In this document: in pieces, positions 29,932 to 40,051 of the stretch | Layout: each line of letters starts with the position of its first letter | Numbering within the stretch: position 1 is the stretch's first letter | Assembly: GCA_029266595.1 (NCBI GenBank) | Contig: JAQSWO010000004.1 | Coordinates: 1-43,845 of the forward strand | Direction of reading: 5' to 3' | From: Gammaproteobacteria bacterium | GTDB taxonomy: Bacteria > Pseudomonadota > Gammaproteobacteria > JAURND01 | Length of the DNA: 43,845 nucleotides | Position numbers and translations under genes: made by a program | The notes under the pieces: generated by a model | Told to the model about the DNA's origin: nothing | Database searches by the model: none | What the model saw: the letters and a program-made list of their open reading frames with translations, nothing else

Positions 29932-30944
29932 TGACACGTCACACAATACATCCTTCTCAACGTAGCCCGGGCAGACACCCCCACAAAAAAGACGCTTTCA
30001 TACGCCGTCCTTCTCGATTATCACGTCTATGGGAATCACAATCTACACGACACTTACAAGCTGCACTCTTCAGCCTGAGCCAGTTGGTAAAAAAGCCCCT
30101 GACCAGCAGTATGATTTGCATCGTGATTGCCATTGCACTGGCACTACCCATGGGGCTTTACGTATTATTGGAAAACACTAAAGCCCTTAGCCGACATTGG
30201 GATACTAACTCTCCGATTATGCTCTACCTTAAAAAACATGAAATCGAACAAACAGCCAGAGCATTAAGCGATGAAATTGCGAAACGTCCAGAAGTCCAAT
30301 CCGTCAGCTATGTTTCTCCTGAACAAGGCTTATCTGAATTTAAAAAACAATCTGGTCTAGGAGAACTCATCACAACATTGCCAGAAAATCCATTACCCGC
30401 TCTTTTGGTCGTTACACCGGCACCCCATTGGCGCACACCAGAATCTATGATGATTCTGCTCGAAAGCCTAAAAATCTTGCCTCAAGTAGAAATGGCACAA
30501 CTCGATGTGGATTGGGTTAAACGTTTAGACGCATATCTAAATCTAGGACAACGCGTGGTATATGCCTTAAGCCTTTTACTAGGTCTGGGTGTAATCTTTA
30601 TTATCGGGAGCATTATTCATTTGGTAACACAAAGTCATAAAGAAGAGATATTCATTTTCCAGCTGGTTGGCGCTAATAATGCGTTTATTCGCAGACCCTT
30701 TTTATATACAGGTATGTGGTATGGATTATTAGGAAGCTTATTGGCATGTATCCTTCTCAGCGCCTTTTTCTATTGGCTAAGCGAACCTTCAAAGTTATTA
30801 GGTGAACTTTATGGAGATACGTTGATTATTGAAGGCCTAGGTACAGGCAATGTACTCAGCTTATTAGGGATAGGTATGTCATTGGGCATATTGGGATCAT
30901 GGGTAGTGCTACATAAATATTTGTCTTCAGGACCTGACTCGTAA
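29931..30944 (+). CDS. ftsX: Cell division protein FtsX
   Basis: Follows ftsE with TAATG overlap; FtsX fold with SVSYVSPEQGLSEFKKQSG and C-terminal TM segments. Confidence 0.92.
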   Translation: MTRHTIHPSQRSPGRHPHKKDAFIRRPSRLSRLWESQSTRHLQAALFSLSQLVKKPLTSSMICIVIAIALALPMGLYVLLENTKALSRHWDTNSPIMLYLKKHEIEQTARALSDEIAKRPEVQSVSYVSPEQGLSEFKKQSGLGELITTLPENPLPALLVVTPAPHWRTPESMMILLESLKILPQVEMAQLDVDWVKRLDAYLNLGQRVVYALSLLLGLGVIFIIGSIIHLVTQSHKEEIFIFQLVGANNAFIRRPFLYTGMWYGLLGSLLACILLSAFFYWLSEPSKLLGELYGDTLIIEGLGTGNVLSLLGIGMSLGILGSWVVLHKYLSSGPDS

Positions 30945-30958
30945 ATAAGGATACTTAA

Positions 30959-32203
30959 ATGCCAATTAACAACTGCAAAAAAAAATTTCTCTCTCTTCTA
31001 ATGTGTCTCGCCCTTTTTTTTCCTACCCTATCTATTTCAAAAACAGCGCAAGACATTCCCATTACCGGATGGTCAAAAGATCCTGCTATAGAAGCCTTCG
31101 ACGCAAAATTCATTACCTTCATCAAAAAGTGGCGTTTACCTGGCGTTGCCGTTGCCATTATAAAAGACGGGCAATTTATTGCTGAGCGTGGATATGGTTG
31201 GGCTGACAAAGAAAGAGGACAGCCCATACAACCAGATAGTCTTTTTCGCATTGCGAGCGTATCAAAAACATTTACTACCGTTGCAATTTTAAAATTAATT
31301 GAACAAGGCAAAATTAGATTAGATGATAAAGTTTTTGATATCTTGAACGACTTAACACCCCTACCTTCTGGTCATGCTAATCCTCAAATACACCAAATCA
31401 CAGTCCAAAATTTATTACAAATGTCATCAGGCTGGTTCACGAAAGGGGCATCCTCTGATCCATTATTTGGTCCTTGGTTTGGAAAAATAAAAGCTACGCT
31501 CAGCCCAGAATTACCTGCCAGTTGTGAAACTGTCGTTCGATTTATGATGTCCATGCCACTCAAACACAAACCGGGTACACACTACGCTTATTCCAATACA
31601 GACTATTGCATACTCGGACTCATTATTAATAAAGTCGCAGGAACACGTTATGGCTATCAAGGATATGAGAATTATTTAAATCGAGAAATATTATACCCCC
31701 TCAATATTCGCAATATGTTTATAGGTAGCACGCAGCTCAAGTATAAAATGCCCAAAGAAGTGACATACTATAAAGAGAGCAAAGCAAGTCCAGACGAAGG
31801 ACCAGATCATTCATTCTATCTACCCTATGGCGACACGGAATTACTTAAAAAGAATTTTTCAAACGGAGGATGGGTTGCATCAGCAGAAGATGTAGCTTGG
31901 TTTATAGAAAATTTAAAACAATTTCGCATATTGTCACCAGCAAGTTTAGATTTGATGAAAACTAAGCCTTCGTTCAGGCCCAAAGAAGCAACAAGTTACT
32001 ATACAATGGGTGGGCAGATTTATCATGATAAAGCAGGTAGAGAATATTGGATTCAAACTGGTAGCTTTACGGGTACCAATGCATTCGTTATTAGCAAACC
32101 TAATGGCACAACAATCGCAGTGCTCTTTAACATAAAACCTTTCAATCTTTTTGCACAATTTCGCCCTGAACTTAAAAATATACTAATGAATAGTAATTTC
32201 TAG
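30959..32203 (+). CDS. Class C beta-lactamase-related serine hydrolase, exported
   Basis: N-terminal signal; RIASVSKTFTTVAIL (SxxK), YAYSNTDYCILG (YxN). Confidence 0.88.
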   Translation: MPINNCKKKFLSLLMCLALFFPTLSISKTAQDIPITGWSKDPAIEAFDAKFITFIKKWRLPGVAVAIIKDGQFIAERGYGWADKERGQPIQPDSLFRIASVSKTFTTVAILKLIEQGKIRLDDKVFDILNDLTPLPSGHANPQIHQITVQNLLQMSSGWFTKGASSDPLFGPWFGKIKATLSPELPASCETVVRFMMSMPLKHKPGTHYAYSNTDYCILGLIINKVAGTRYGYQGYENYLNREILYPLNIRNMFIGSTQLKYKMPKEVTYYKESKASPDEGPDHSFYLPYGDTELLKKNFSNGGWVASAEDVAWFIENLKQFRILSPASLDLMKTKPSFRPKEATSYYTMGGQIYHDKAGREYWIQTGSFTGTNAFVISKPNGTTIAVLFNIKPFNLFAQFRPELKNILMNSNF

Positions 32204-32225
32204 ACAGTTACCATTCTCACAAAAT

Positions 32226-32265
32226 GTAACAGATCATTCACACTGCCATTAAGTTAAGACATGTT
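32226..32265 (+). repeat. Dispersed imperfect repeat, copy B
   Basis: gtaacagatcattcacactgccattaagttaagacatgtt; related to 17984-18022. Confidence 0.6.
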
Positions 32266-32526
32266 CCAGCCATGCTCTCACTAAACTGCAGGGATAACAG
32301 AATTGAAAGCCAAAATTTTTCATGCCGTTTGGTGCACGACTTAAGGCATTAGCCTCATCCAAACAAGATATGTTCATTTCAAATGCTAAACTTGAATTTT
32401 TGCTTAGGTAGTTTCGTTGCTAATGCAAAATTGACAGCCACTAAAAGCAAGCTCGCTACCCATATTCAATAGAAATTTCTTTAGATTGCCAACTGCGCAT
32501 AAATAAAATTAACAAAGAGGTGTAGG

Positions 32527-34200
32527 ATGAATGAATTAAGAAATGAACAAGAGCCCGAACAAAGAAGGAATAGAGGATTTCATTTGTTTAAACTACTTCC
32601 TCTTGCTGCAATTATTGGTGCTGTTTTCTATCAGTTCAGGCGCATCGATGATGTAAATGTATTGCCCAGCTGTCCTTCAACTACAGAAGTATCTTCCTCT
32701 TTATGGGATATCAAGCAATTACTTGCTAAAGATAATATTGATTCTCTACAAAAAGCAATTGCTAAATCTGATGAGTTAATTGAAAACTGCGCAGAACCAA
32801 ATATCTTAAAACAACGAGCAAATGATAAAGATTGGAAAAATGCGTGGGAAAATTTAGCAGAAGCTTATATTAGTCAAGGCACTAAATTTCTTAAGCGCGC
32901 TAAAAAAACTAAAGAAGCATCAAGTGCTGTAGATTTATATAGTTTGAGTATAAAAAGCTATGAAGAGGCGCTTAAATTGGCAGATGAGTTTGATGTAATG
33001 AATATTAAGTATAAAAAAATAGTTTATTCGCAATTTACAGAAATATTAAATGTAGCTCCGCCCACAGGAGAAGTCATACGTATAGCAAGGAAACTATTCA
33101 AACGCAACTATAACAAAAGGCTAAAATTAGCGCCATATCTCTTAGAAGCAAAAACAGCTGCATCCATTGCCATGTTTCATTTTCATCGTAGCGCATATAT
33201 AGATGCTAAACTAAGCCCAGATGTTTCAGAACAGATGAGGATTTTTTATGAAGCTTGGAATACAGCTAAAATAATTTTTAAAGAATATTCTCTTAATAAA
33301 GAAAATGAATTTCCTTTTGAAGAAAGGCAAGAAATAAATTCATTTTTGGAGTTGGTTAAAAAATCAGAAACACAAATGAATCTGAAAAAAGTATTTCTGA
33401 TAATAGCGGAAGAAAAGGGGGTTAACTTACCTAACGATATTAACAAAATATTGCGATTTGCGATCAGATATGATTTAGAAGAATTAAAATGGCTCTTGGA
33501 AATAGGCAGAGATTCACCAGGAAAAGCAATAGATATTCATGAACGCATTACAGTTATTGACCAAACAGGAGCTTTGGTGCATGAGCCTCTATTAAATGTA
33601 GCTGTTATCTGTGGAAAAACAAATGCGATAAAAATTTTATGGGATCTAAATGTAAATATTAATTTTGAGGATAGCAGGGCTCTATTAGGTTTTGCTGCAC
33701 AATCAGGAAACATAGATAGTGTAAAATTTATCTTTGGTAAGATGAAGCAAATTTATTATACTGAAAATAAAATAAATACTATAATTCATGGTAATATTAA
33801 AATACCGATTGATGATGTGAATGTTTTTAGAGCAATGATTGAGTTGGCCTATAAAACAAAAAATTATCAATTTCAAGATTTTCTGCGGAATGAAATTGCG
33901 AATTATAAGCAAATGACTCAGCATAAAGAAGTTAGGGCTGTATTAGAAAAAATAATTCAAGAGATAGTGAAAGAAGGAAGTATTACTGATCTATCTCACA
34001 TTGCCACTGATCTTAGTTGGCCAAGACTTGTGAATAATGTTGCCTTGCCTAAAATTAAAAATTTGCTCAACACACTTGCGTCACCCAATATATTTGGTGA
34101 ACAGAGGCGGATGCGATCGATAAAACTGGCAAAGCTGGTAGAATATGAACAGGAAATAGATAGTGATGAGCAAAGACATGTGGCTAGATTAAAGCAATGA
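32527..34200 (+). CDS. Hypothetical membrane-anchored protein with TPR-like and ankyrin-like segments
   Basis: 557 aa; TM near residues 22-41, AWENLAEAYISQGTKFLKRA.. (TPR-like), EPLLNVAVICGKTNAIKILWDLNVNINFEDSRALLGFAAQSGNIDSVKFIFG (ankyrin-like). Confidence 0.6.
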   Translation: MNELRNEQEPEQRRNRGFHLFKLLPLAAIIGAVFYQFRRIDDVNVLPSCPSTTEVSSSLWDIKQLLAKDNIDSLQKAIAKSDELIENCAEPNILKQRANDKDWKNAWENLAEAYISQGTKFLKRAKKTKEASSAVDLYSLSIKSYEEALKLADEFDVMNIKYKKIVYSQFTEILNVAPPTGEVIRIARKLFKRNYNKRLKLAPYLLEAKTAASIAMFHFHRSAYIDAKLSPDVSEQMRIFYEAWNTAKIIFKEYSLNKENEFPFEERQEINSFLELVKKSETQMNLKKVFLIIAEEKGVNLPNDINKILRFAIRYDLEELKWLLEIGRDSPGKAIDIHERITVIDQTGALVHEPLLNVAVICGKTNAIKILWDLNVNINFEDSRALLGFAAQSGNIDSVKFIFGKMKQIYYTENKINTIIHGNIKIPIDDVNVFRAMIELAYKTKNYQFQDFLRNEIANYKQMTQHKEVRAVLEKIIQEIVKEGSITDLSHIATDLSWPRLVNNVALPKIKNLLNTLASPNIFGEQRRMRSIKLAKLVEYEQEIDSDEQRHVARLKQ

Positions 34201-34288
34201 AAACCTACACCACAATGATATTGTCTTTTGAAAGCCTTCGCTTTCGCCCACTTATGTATATATGTAGGGATAACCTACGGCCAAGCAC

Positions 34289-35332
34289 TTATATAAAATA
34301 ACCCGACACCTCAGACTCAGAAACCTCATCCAATCTGCCCGCAGCAGGGCGCCATTGTGGGTTTTTATCCTTATCAATTAACATTGCCCGCACTCCCTCA
34401 TAAAAATCATTACCTTTTAAAAAATGTCTAATCATCACGCGATTCATTTCCATGCAAGCATCAAACGTCATATTCTGTCCACGCTGAAGCGATGCTAACG
34501 TCACTTTTAAGCTAGTGGGCGAACGAGTCAACAATAGCTCGTAAATTTCTTTTGCTTCAGACGATTCATCGTTTTTTAAGCGCAATAAAATTTCTTCCAT
34601 GGTCTGTGCAGAAAATGCTTGATTGAGCATGTCAGTCATTTGGGATAATTTAGAAGCCAGATTCGGCATTTTAAAAGAAGAGATTAAAGACTGAATTTTT
34701 GTATTTGCGTCCTCTCTCCAATCTATATTTTTCATTTCCATTAAAAAATTCTCTATGCTCTTGCTATCAATTTGTACATCTGCCAAACCGGTATAAATAG
34801 CATCTGACACATCAATCGTCACACCTGCCAGTCCTAAATACCAACCTGTTTTTTCTTTTAAGCGAGGCAAAAAATAACTAGCACCTACATCTGGAAATAA
34901 TCCAATACCTGTTTCTGGCATAGCGAATATCGATCGTTCTGTAGCAATTCGATGGCTGGCCTGCACAGATATACCCAAACCACCTCCCATAGTAATACCA
35001 TCCATTAATGCGATATAGGGTTTTGGATAATGATATATAAAAGTATTTAATCGATATTCATGCGCAAAAAAACTTTCTATATTTGAAATATCATTTCTAT
35101 TTTCATAGGCCATGCGAATATCGCCACCCGCACAAAATGCTCTTTCTCCAGCACCTCGCACAACAACTGCTTTCACCTCATCCATTTCTTTCCAAGTATG
35201 CAATTGTTGGTACATGCTCACGCACATATTTTTAGTTAAAGCATTTAATGCTTGAGGACGGTTTAATGTAATTAAACCGATACCACCCTGTGCACCTTGC
35301 AACACTTCAAATAATATTTCTTGATTTTGCAT
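34289..35332 (-). CDS. Enoyl-CoA hydratase/isomerase family (3-hydroxyisobutyryl-CoA hydrolase-like)
   Basis: GERAFCAGGDIRMAYENRND, GITMGGGLGIS, ETGIGLFPDVGASYFLPRL. Confidence 0.9.
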   Translation of the reverse strand: MQNQEILFEVLQGAQGGIGLITLNRPQALNALTKNMCVSMYQQLHTWKEMDEVKAVVVRGAGERAFCAGGDIRMAYENRNDISNIESFFAHEYRLNTFIYHYPKPYIALMDGITMGGGLGISVQASHRIATERSIFAMPETGIGLFPDVGASYFLPRLKEKTGWYLGLAGVTIDVSDAIYTGLADVQIDSKSIENFLMEMKNIDWREDANTKIQSLISSFKMPNLASKLSQMTDMLNQAFSAQTMEEILLRLKNDESSEAKEIYELLLTRSPTSLKVTLASLQRGQNMTFDACMEMNRVMIRHFLKGNDFYEGVRAMLIDKDKNPQWRPAAGRLDEVSESEVSGYFI

Positions 35333-35350
35333 ATAACCTTCTCTTAAGTA

Positions 35351-36952
35351 TTAAATAATTGGCACCGCAGATAAGAGCTTTTTCGTATATGTATGCTGTG
35401 GGCTAAATAAAACATCAGACACATTACCTTGTTCCACAATTTCTCCGTGGTACATAACAGCTATTTTATGTGCCAAGTATGAAACAACCGACATATTGTG
35501 CGTAATCAATAAATAAGAAATTCCCAAGCTTTCTTGCAGAGATTTTAATAAATTCAATATCTCCATTTGGGTCACCATGTCTAACGCACTGGTAGGCTCG
35601 TCACAAATCAATAATCTGGGTTGCATCAACAATGCTCTAGCGATACAGATTCTTTGACGCTGGCCTCCCGAAAATTCATGCGGATAACGCTGTTTACAAT
35701 CCTCAGAAAGCCCTACCTGATGCAGCATTTTATCTACCATTTGCTCACGAATTCTTTCACTCGAAAATGTCCGCTGTGCTTTGGCGCCTTCAGATAAAAT
35801 TTCGCTCACTCTCATATGTGGATTCATAGAAGTGACTGGATCTTGAAAGATAATTTGAATATCCTTTCCTAACCAACGCTGCCTGGTGGGATAAGTTAGA
35901 ATTTTTCTATTTAATTGTATCTCCCCAGCATTCACACGGACTAGCCCTAATATACCTTTAGCAAGCGTTGTTTTACCTGAACCCGATTCACCCACCAAAG
36001 CAAAAGTCTGACAGGTATCAATTGAAAAACTAACATTGTTGACCGCATTCAATATTTTTCTTTTCTTTTTAAATAAACTTTTCTTAATCGTAAAATTCAC
36101 GTTCATATTTTTTACTGATAATAAATTTTCTCTATGAACATTATTCTTATATGTGCGCTTTTCCCAAGTAGGCAAAGCATCAAACAATGCTTTTGTATAC
36201 GCATGATGCTGATGATTGAAAAAAATGTCGCTCGTTTCGTATGCTAGCATTCTTCCTTCAGACATAACTGCCACGCGGTGGGCAACTTGCTTAGCGATCG
36301 CCAAATCATGTGTAATAAACAAAAGTCCAATATTTTGTTGTTTCTGTATGTCTATCAATAACTTTAAAATCTGCGCTTGCAATGTCACATCTAGTGCAGT
36401 AGTTGGTTCGTCTGCGATCAATAAATCTGGTTCTGGCGCCAATGCCATTGCTATCATCGCACGTTGCCTCATACCCCCCGACAAGGTATGAGGGTAAGAT
36501 CTAGCCGAGTGTTGTGGATCAACAATTCCGACTTTATCTAATAAATCTAACACCCGCATTTGACGCAATTCTTTATTTAATGTGGTATGACGCTTTAGCA
36601 TAGATTCAATTTGTTCACCTATAGTCATCACAGGATTAAATGCCGTACTGGCTTCCTGAAAAATCATGCTGATTTCCTTGCCTCGGATCTTTTGCATATC
36701 CATTCGCGTTTGATTGAGTAAATCTTTACCCTTCCATAAAATCTGACTTTCGGTATGTATGCATGCGTTGTGCGGTAATAGTTGTAAAATGGATAATGCA
36801 GTGAGTGTTTTACCACTACCGGAGCTGCCAACCAATGCCAATGTTTCTCCATGATTTATGGACAGATTCAATTTGTCAATCGCAGGTACGCGTTTATGGG
36901 CGTGTACAAAATCAATAGCCAGTTGTTTGATCTCTAATAATTTTTTATCCAT
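35351..36952 (-). CDS. yejF: Fused dual ATP-binding ABC transporter protein (YejF-like)
   Basis: Two nucleotide-binding domains (GSSGSGKT, GESGSGKT; LSGGMRQR, FSGGQRQR). Confidence 0.88.
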   Translation of the reverse strand: MDKKLLEIKQLAIDFVHAHKRVPAIDKLNLSINHGETLALVGSSGSGKTLTALSILQLLPHNACIHTESQILWKGKDLLNQTRMDMQKIRGKEISMIFQEASTAFNPVMTIGEQIESMLKRHTTLNKELRQMRVLDLLDKVGIVDPQHSARSYPHTLSGGMRQRAMIAMALAPEPDLLIADEPTTALDVTLQAQILKLLIDIQKQQNIGLLFITHDLAIAKQVAHRVAVMSEGRMLAYETSDIFFNHQHHAYTKALFDALPTWEKRTYKNNVHRENLLSVKNMNVNFTIKKSLFKKKRKILNAVNNVSFSIDTCQTFALVGESGSGKTTLAKGILGLVRVNAGEIQLNRKILTYPTRQRWLGKDIQIIFQDPVTSMNPHMRVSEILSEGAKAQRTFSSERIREQMVDKMLHQVGLSEDCKQRYPHEFSGGQRQRICIARALLMQPRLLICDEPTSALDMVTQMEILNLLKSLQESLGISYLLITHNMSVVSYLAHKIAVMYHGEIVEQGNVSDVLFSPQHTYTKKLLSAVPII

Positions 36953-36991
36953 AACTTCTACTCTTTAGCAACGTAACAAGAAGATCCTTCA

Positions 36992-38293
36992 CTACGTTCG
37001 AGATGATGAGCCCCTTGGATCAAAAGCATCTCTCAATGTATCTGCAAATAAATTTGCACAAAATACCAACACAAACATAAAGCTAAAGGCCGCTAATAAA
37101 GGCCACCAAACTACAGGCTCTCTGGCTAATTCAAATCGCGCGCTGTTAATCATATTCCCCCAGCTCATGGTACTCGGATCAACACCCACACCTACATACG
37201 ACAATACGGTTTCAGCCAACACTAGCATACTGAAATTCAAAACGATGGTAATCCAAATAATATGCATGAGATTCGGCACAATATGCCTAATAATGATTTT
37301 GTATCGGCTAACACCCATCACCACGGCTGCTTGCACGAAATCCATTTCTCTTAGCTTTAATGTCTCTGCACGAATCAATCTACATAAATCTGTCCACGCA
37401 GTTAGCCCTAAGACCACGCATAACATAAACAATCTGGCATCACTCCTTTGAGCCAAATTTTCAAAGCTATCTGCGTGATTTTTAATAAAGATCTGTAAAG
37501 AAAGAATGGCCGCAGCAATTAACAAAATACCGGGAATAGAGCTAATAGTCGTATAAATATATTGGACTATATCATCAGTCCAGCCACCAAAATAACCTGC
37601 GATGGTCCCAAAAAATATCGCAAATGGTAGCATTAATAAAGTGGTCAATGTGCCAATCACCATGCCTGTTCTAATGCTTTTGATCGCTTGATAAAAAACG
37701 TCACCTCCTACTTTATCTGTTCCAAATATATAAAAATAATGAGACACATACAGCGAAAGAGAGACCCTCAAACATATGTAAAATATGGCAAAAAAAATAG
37801 CACGCCATGATGCATCGTTAAAAAGACCTGATACATGCCGCCCACCTTTAAAAAACAACATTAAAGCCATCAAAAAAAACACGACTAAAAACCCCAACAA
37901 TCCCTTTAATAGCGAAAGAACTATACCTATACACAAATCATAATTGGTTATTGGTTGAATGAAGAGTTTAAAAGGAGCGGAATATGTCTCCGTTGTATAT
38001 CTGCCTAAAGGTGCAACTAAAAAATCCAACAAGCTTTGCACGCGCGTTGCATACACACTACCACTATCATGCACGTATAAGAGCGGATAAAAATGTATGG
38101 AGTCTAAAAAGGCAATTACCATAAAAAACAATAAGATAACGAGAGAGAACATGGCCAATGGTCTTCGGAAAATATACTGCCAAGCGCTGACAAGCATCAT
38201 ATTCTTTCTACCGCCAGTACAACCAACGACCATTAGGATGATCAACACATAAAACAACATATCTGTCCATAAAAATACATATTGGAATGGCAT
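36992..38293 (-). CDS. yejE: Peptide ABC transporter permease (YejE-like)
   Basis: Binding-protein-dependent permease motif RAETLKLREMDFVQAAVVMGVSRYKIIIRHIVPN; a likelier start is at the MMLVSAWQYIFRRP internal Met. Confidence 0.85.
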   Translation of the reverse strand: MPFQYVFLWTDMLFYVLIILMVVGCTGGRKNMMLVSAWQYIFRRPLAMFSLVILLFFMVIAFLDSIHFYPLLYVHDSGSVYATRVQSLLDFLVAPLGRYTTETYSAPFKLFIQPITNYDLCIGIVLSLLKGLLGFLVVFFLMALMLFFKGGRHVSGLFNDASWRAIFFAIFYICLRVSLSLYVSHYFYIFGTDKVGGDVFYQAIKSIRTGMVIGTLTTLLMLPFAIFFGTIAGYFGGWTDDIVQYIYTTISSIPGILLIAAAILSLQIFIKNHADSFENLAQRSDARLFMLCVVLGLTAWTDLCRLIRAETLKLREMDFVQAAVVMGVSRYKIIIRHIVPNLMHIIWITIVLNFSMLVLAETVLSYVGVGVDPSTMSWGNMINSARFELAREPVVWWPLLAAFSFMFVLVFCANLFADTLRDAFDPRGSSSRT

Positions 38294-38302
38294 AGCGCTT
38301 CC

Positions 38303-39358
38303 TTATGGCGACGAGCGAACTAATCTTACTCTTGGATCAACTAATGTATATGAAATATCTGTCAGGATCAGTCCCACGATATAAAATAACGTACCCAAAA
38401 AAACCATGACCCGAACAATTTCAAAATCCTGCTGATTAATAGCGTCAATGGTATAACTCCCCAACCCAGGAATACCAAAAAACGATTCCATAATTAAACT
38501 GCCCAAAAATAGGGTAGGAATCACAACGACAACACTTGTAAGCACGGGGATCATGCCATTCTTCAAAATGTATTTGAATAAAATAACACCTTCTGAAAGT
38601 CCTTGAGCTCTTGCGCTCAATACATATTCTTTTTCTACTTCCTCTAGAAAAATAGTTCTATACCATCTCACCCCTGCGCCTACACCGCTTACCACACCAA
38701 TCACAACTGGAAGTATTAAAAATTTAATAGCCATCAAACCAGGCTCATAACCAGAAATGGGCACTAACCTCAACACCTTTGCAAACAAATACTGTCCGCC
38801 AATTACATAAAATAAGGTGGAGATAGAAATCAGAATCATGCATAGCCCTAATCCCCATAAATCTAGATAAGTTCTTCTAAAAAATACGATGAGTAACGCT
38901 AAGGAAATATTGATGGCCAAACCTATCATAAATGTTGGCACCGCAAGCGCTAAGCTGGGCCACATACGATGCATAACATCGTAGCCAATATTACGGCCCT
39001 GCTGTGATGAACCAAAATTAAAGGTAAATAGATCGAACGTTTTTTGAAAAAATAAGGTATGAGTGATTTTTTTTAGACCCTGTGCCTCACTATCATAAAA
39101 AGCTGGCCTGTCATATCCATTTGCCTGCTTCCAATGAAGAATTGCTTCTGTCGTAACGTATTTATTCCCCAGCTGCAACCGCGCCATATCATCAGGCGTG
39201 TTGACTGTGAAAAATAGTAAGAAAGTTAAGATATTTACGCCAATTAAAATTGGAATAGCGTAGAAAATTCGGCGGATGATATACGAAACCAGAAAGCTCT
39301 CCTTCCATGTGAGATTGGCAATTAAAATTACAACACAAGTTTTTAAAACAATAAGCAA
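38303..39358 (-). CDS. yejB: Peptide ABC transporter permease (YejB-like)
   Basis: SYIIRRIFYAIPILIGVNILTFLLFF, EEVEKEYVLSARAQGLSEGVILFKYILKNGMIPV. Confidence 0.86.
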   Translation of the reverse strand: MLIVLKTCVVILIANLTWKESFLVSYIIRRIFYAIPILIGVNILTFLLFFTVNTPDDMARLQLGNKYVTTEAILHWKQANGYDRPAFYDSEAQGLKKITHTLFFQKTFDLFTFNFGSSQQGRNIGYDVMHRMWPSLALAVPTFMIGLAINISLALLIVFFRRTYLDLWGLGLCMILISISTLFYVIGGQYLFAKVLRLVPISGYEPGLMAIKFLILPVVIGVVSGVGAGVRWYRTIFLEEVEKEYVLSARAQGLSEGVILFKYILKNGMIPVLTSVVVVIPTLFLGSLIMESFFGIPGLGSYTIDAINQQDFEIVRVMVFLGTLFYIVGLILTDISYTLVDPRVRLVRSSP

Positions 39359-39403
39359 ATAAGCGTATGCCCGTTCCCTACCTTTAGGGGCTGCCTATTA
39401 CTC

Positions 39404-40012
39404 CTAAAAACCAGTATTTTTAAATATGAGCGGTATATATCCTTTGGCCAACAAGTAGGCAACAGCAATTCCTGACACCAACCCAAAGAGATGCCCTTCC
39501 CATGAAGTTCTTTCTTCTTGAGGGAAAATACTGGTGAAAAGACCCGCAAAATAGTACAAACATAAAACTGCAAGCACGATGGCTAATACAGAGCGAGTAA
39601 TAAACGCCTCAAAGAGCAGAAATCCCCAATAGCCCATAATCACACCGCTAGCGCCTATATGAAAAGCGCGTCGGCCTAGCAGCCACGTAAGTGAGCCGCT
39701 GAGCAAGGTAATCATGATGGTGACCTGAAAGAAATAGTACTGCCCTTTAACCAAAATTAATGCAGCCAGTACAAATAGAGGAATGGAATTAAAAAATAGA
39801 TGTTGTGTACTACCGTGTAAAAAAGGAGATGCAGCAATCCCAATTAAACCAGCAGGATGCCTTGGATAAATACCAAATACGTTTAAACGATAACCCAACA
39901 TTGCGTTGAGAAGTAAGAGGCCCCAAAGCAATAACAGCATTTTACCAAGAAATGGAAGATTGGATTGAACACTATTAATGACCTGCATCAACGCATTACT
40001 TAAACTTTCCAC
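39404..40012 (-). CDS. Rhomboid family intramembrane serine protease
   Basis: HIGASGVIMGYWGF (GxSG) and WEGHLFGLVSGIAVAYLL (catalytic His). Confidence 0.88.
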   Translation of the reverse strand: MESLSNALMQVINSVQSNLPFLGKMLLLLWGLLLLNAMLGYRLNVFGIYPRHPAGLIGIAASPFLHGSTQHLFFNSIPLFVLAALILVKGQYYFFQVTIMITLLSGSLTWLLGRRAFHIGASGVIMGYWGFLLFEAFITRSVLAIVLAVLCLYYFAGLFTSIFPQEERTSWEGHLFGLVSGIAVAYLLAKGYIPLIFKNTGF

Positions 40013-40051
40013 AGATCACTCCCAACCAACACAGCTTCTTAAAGACTTTTA

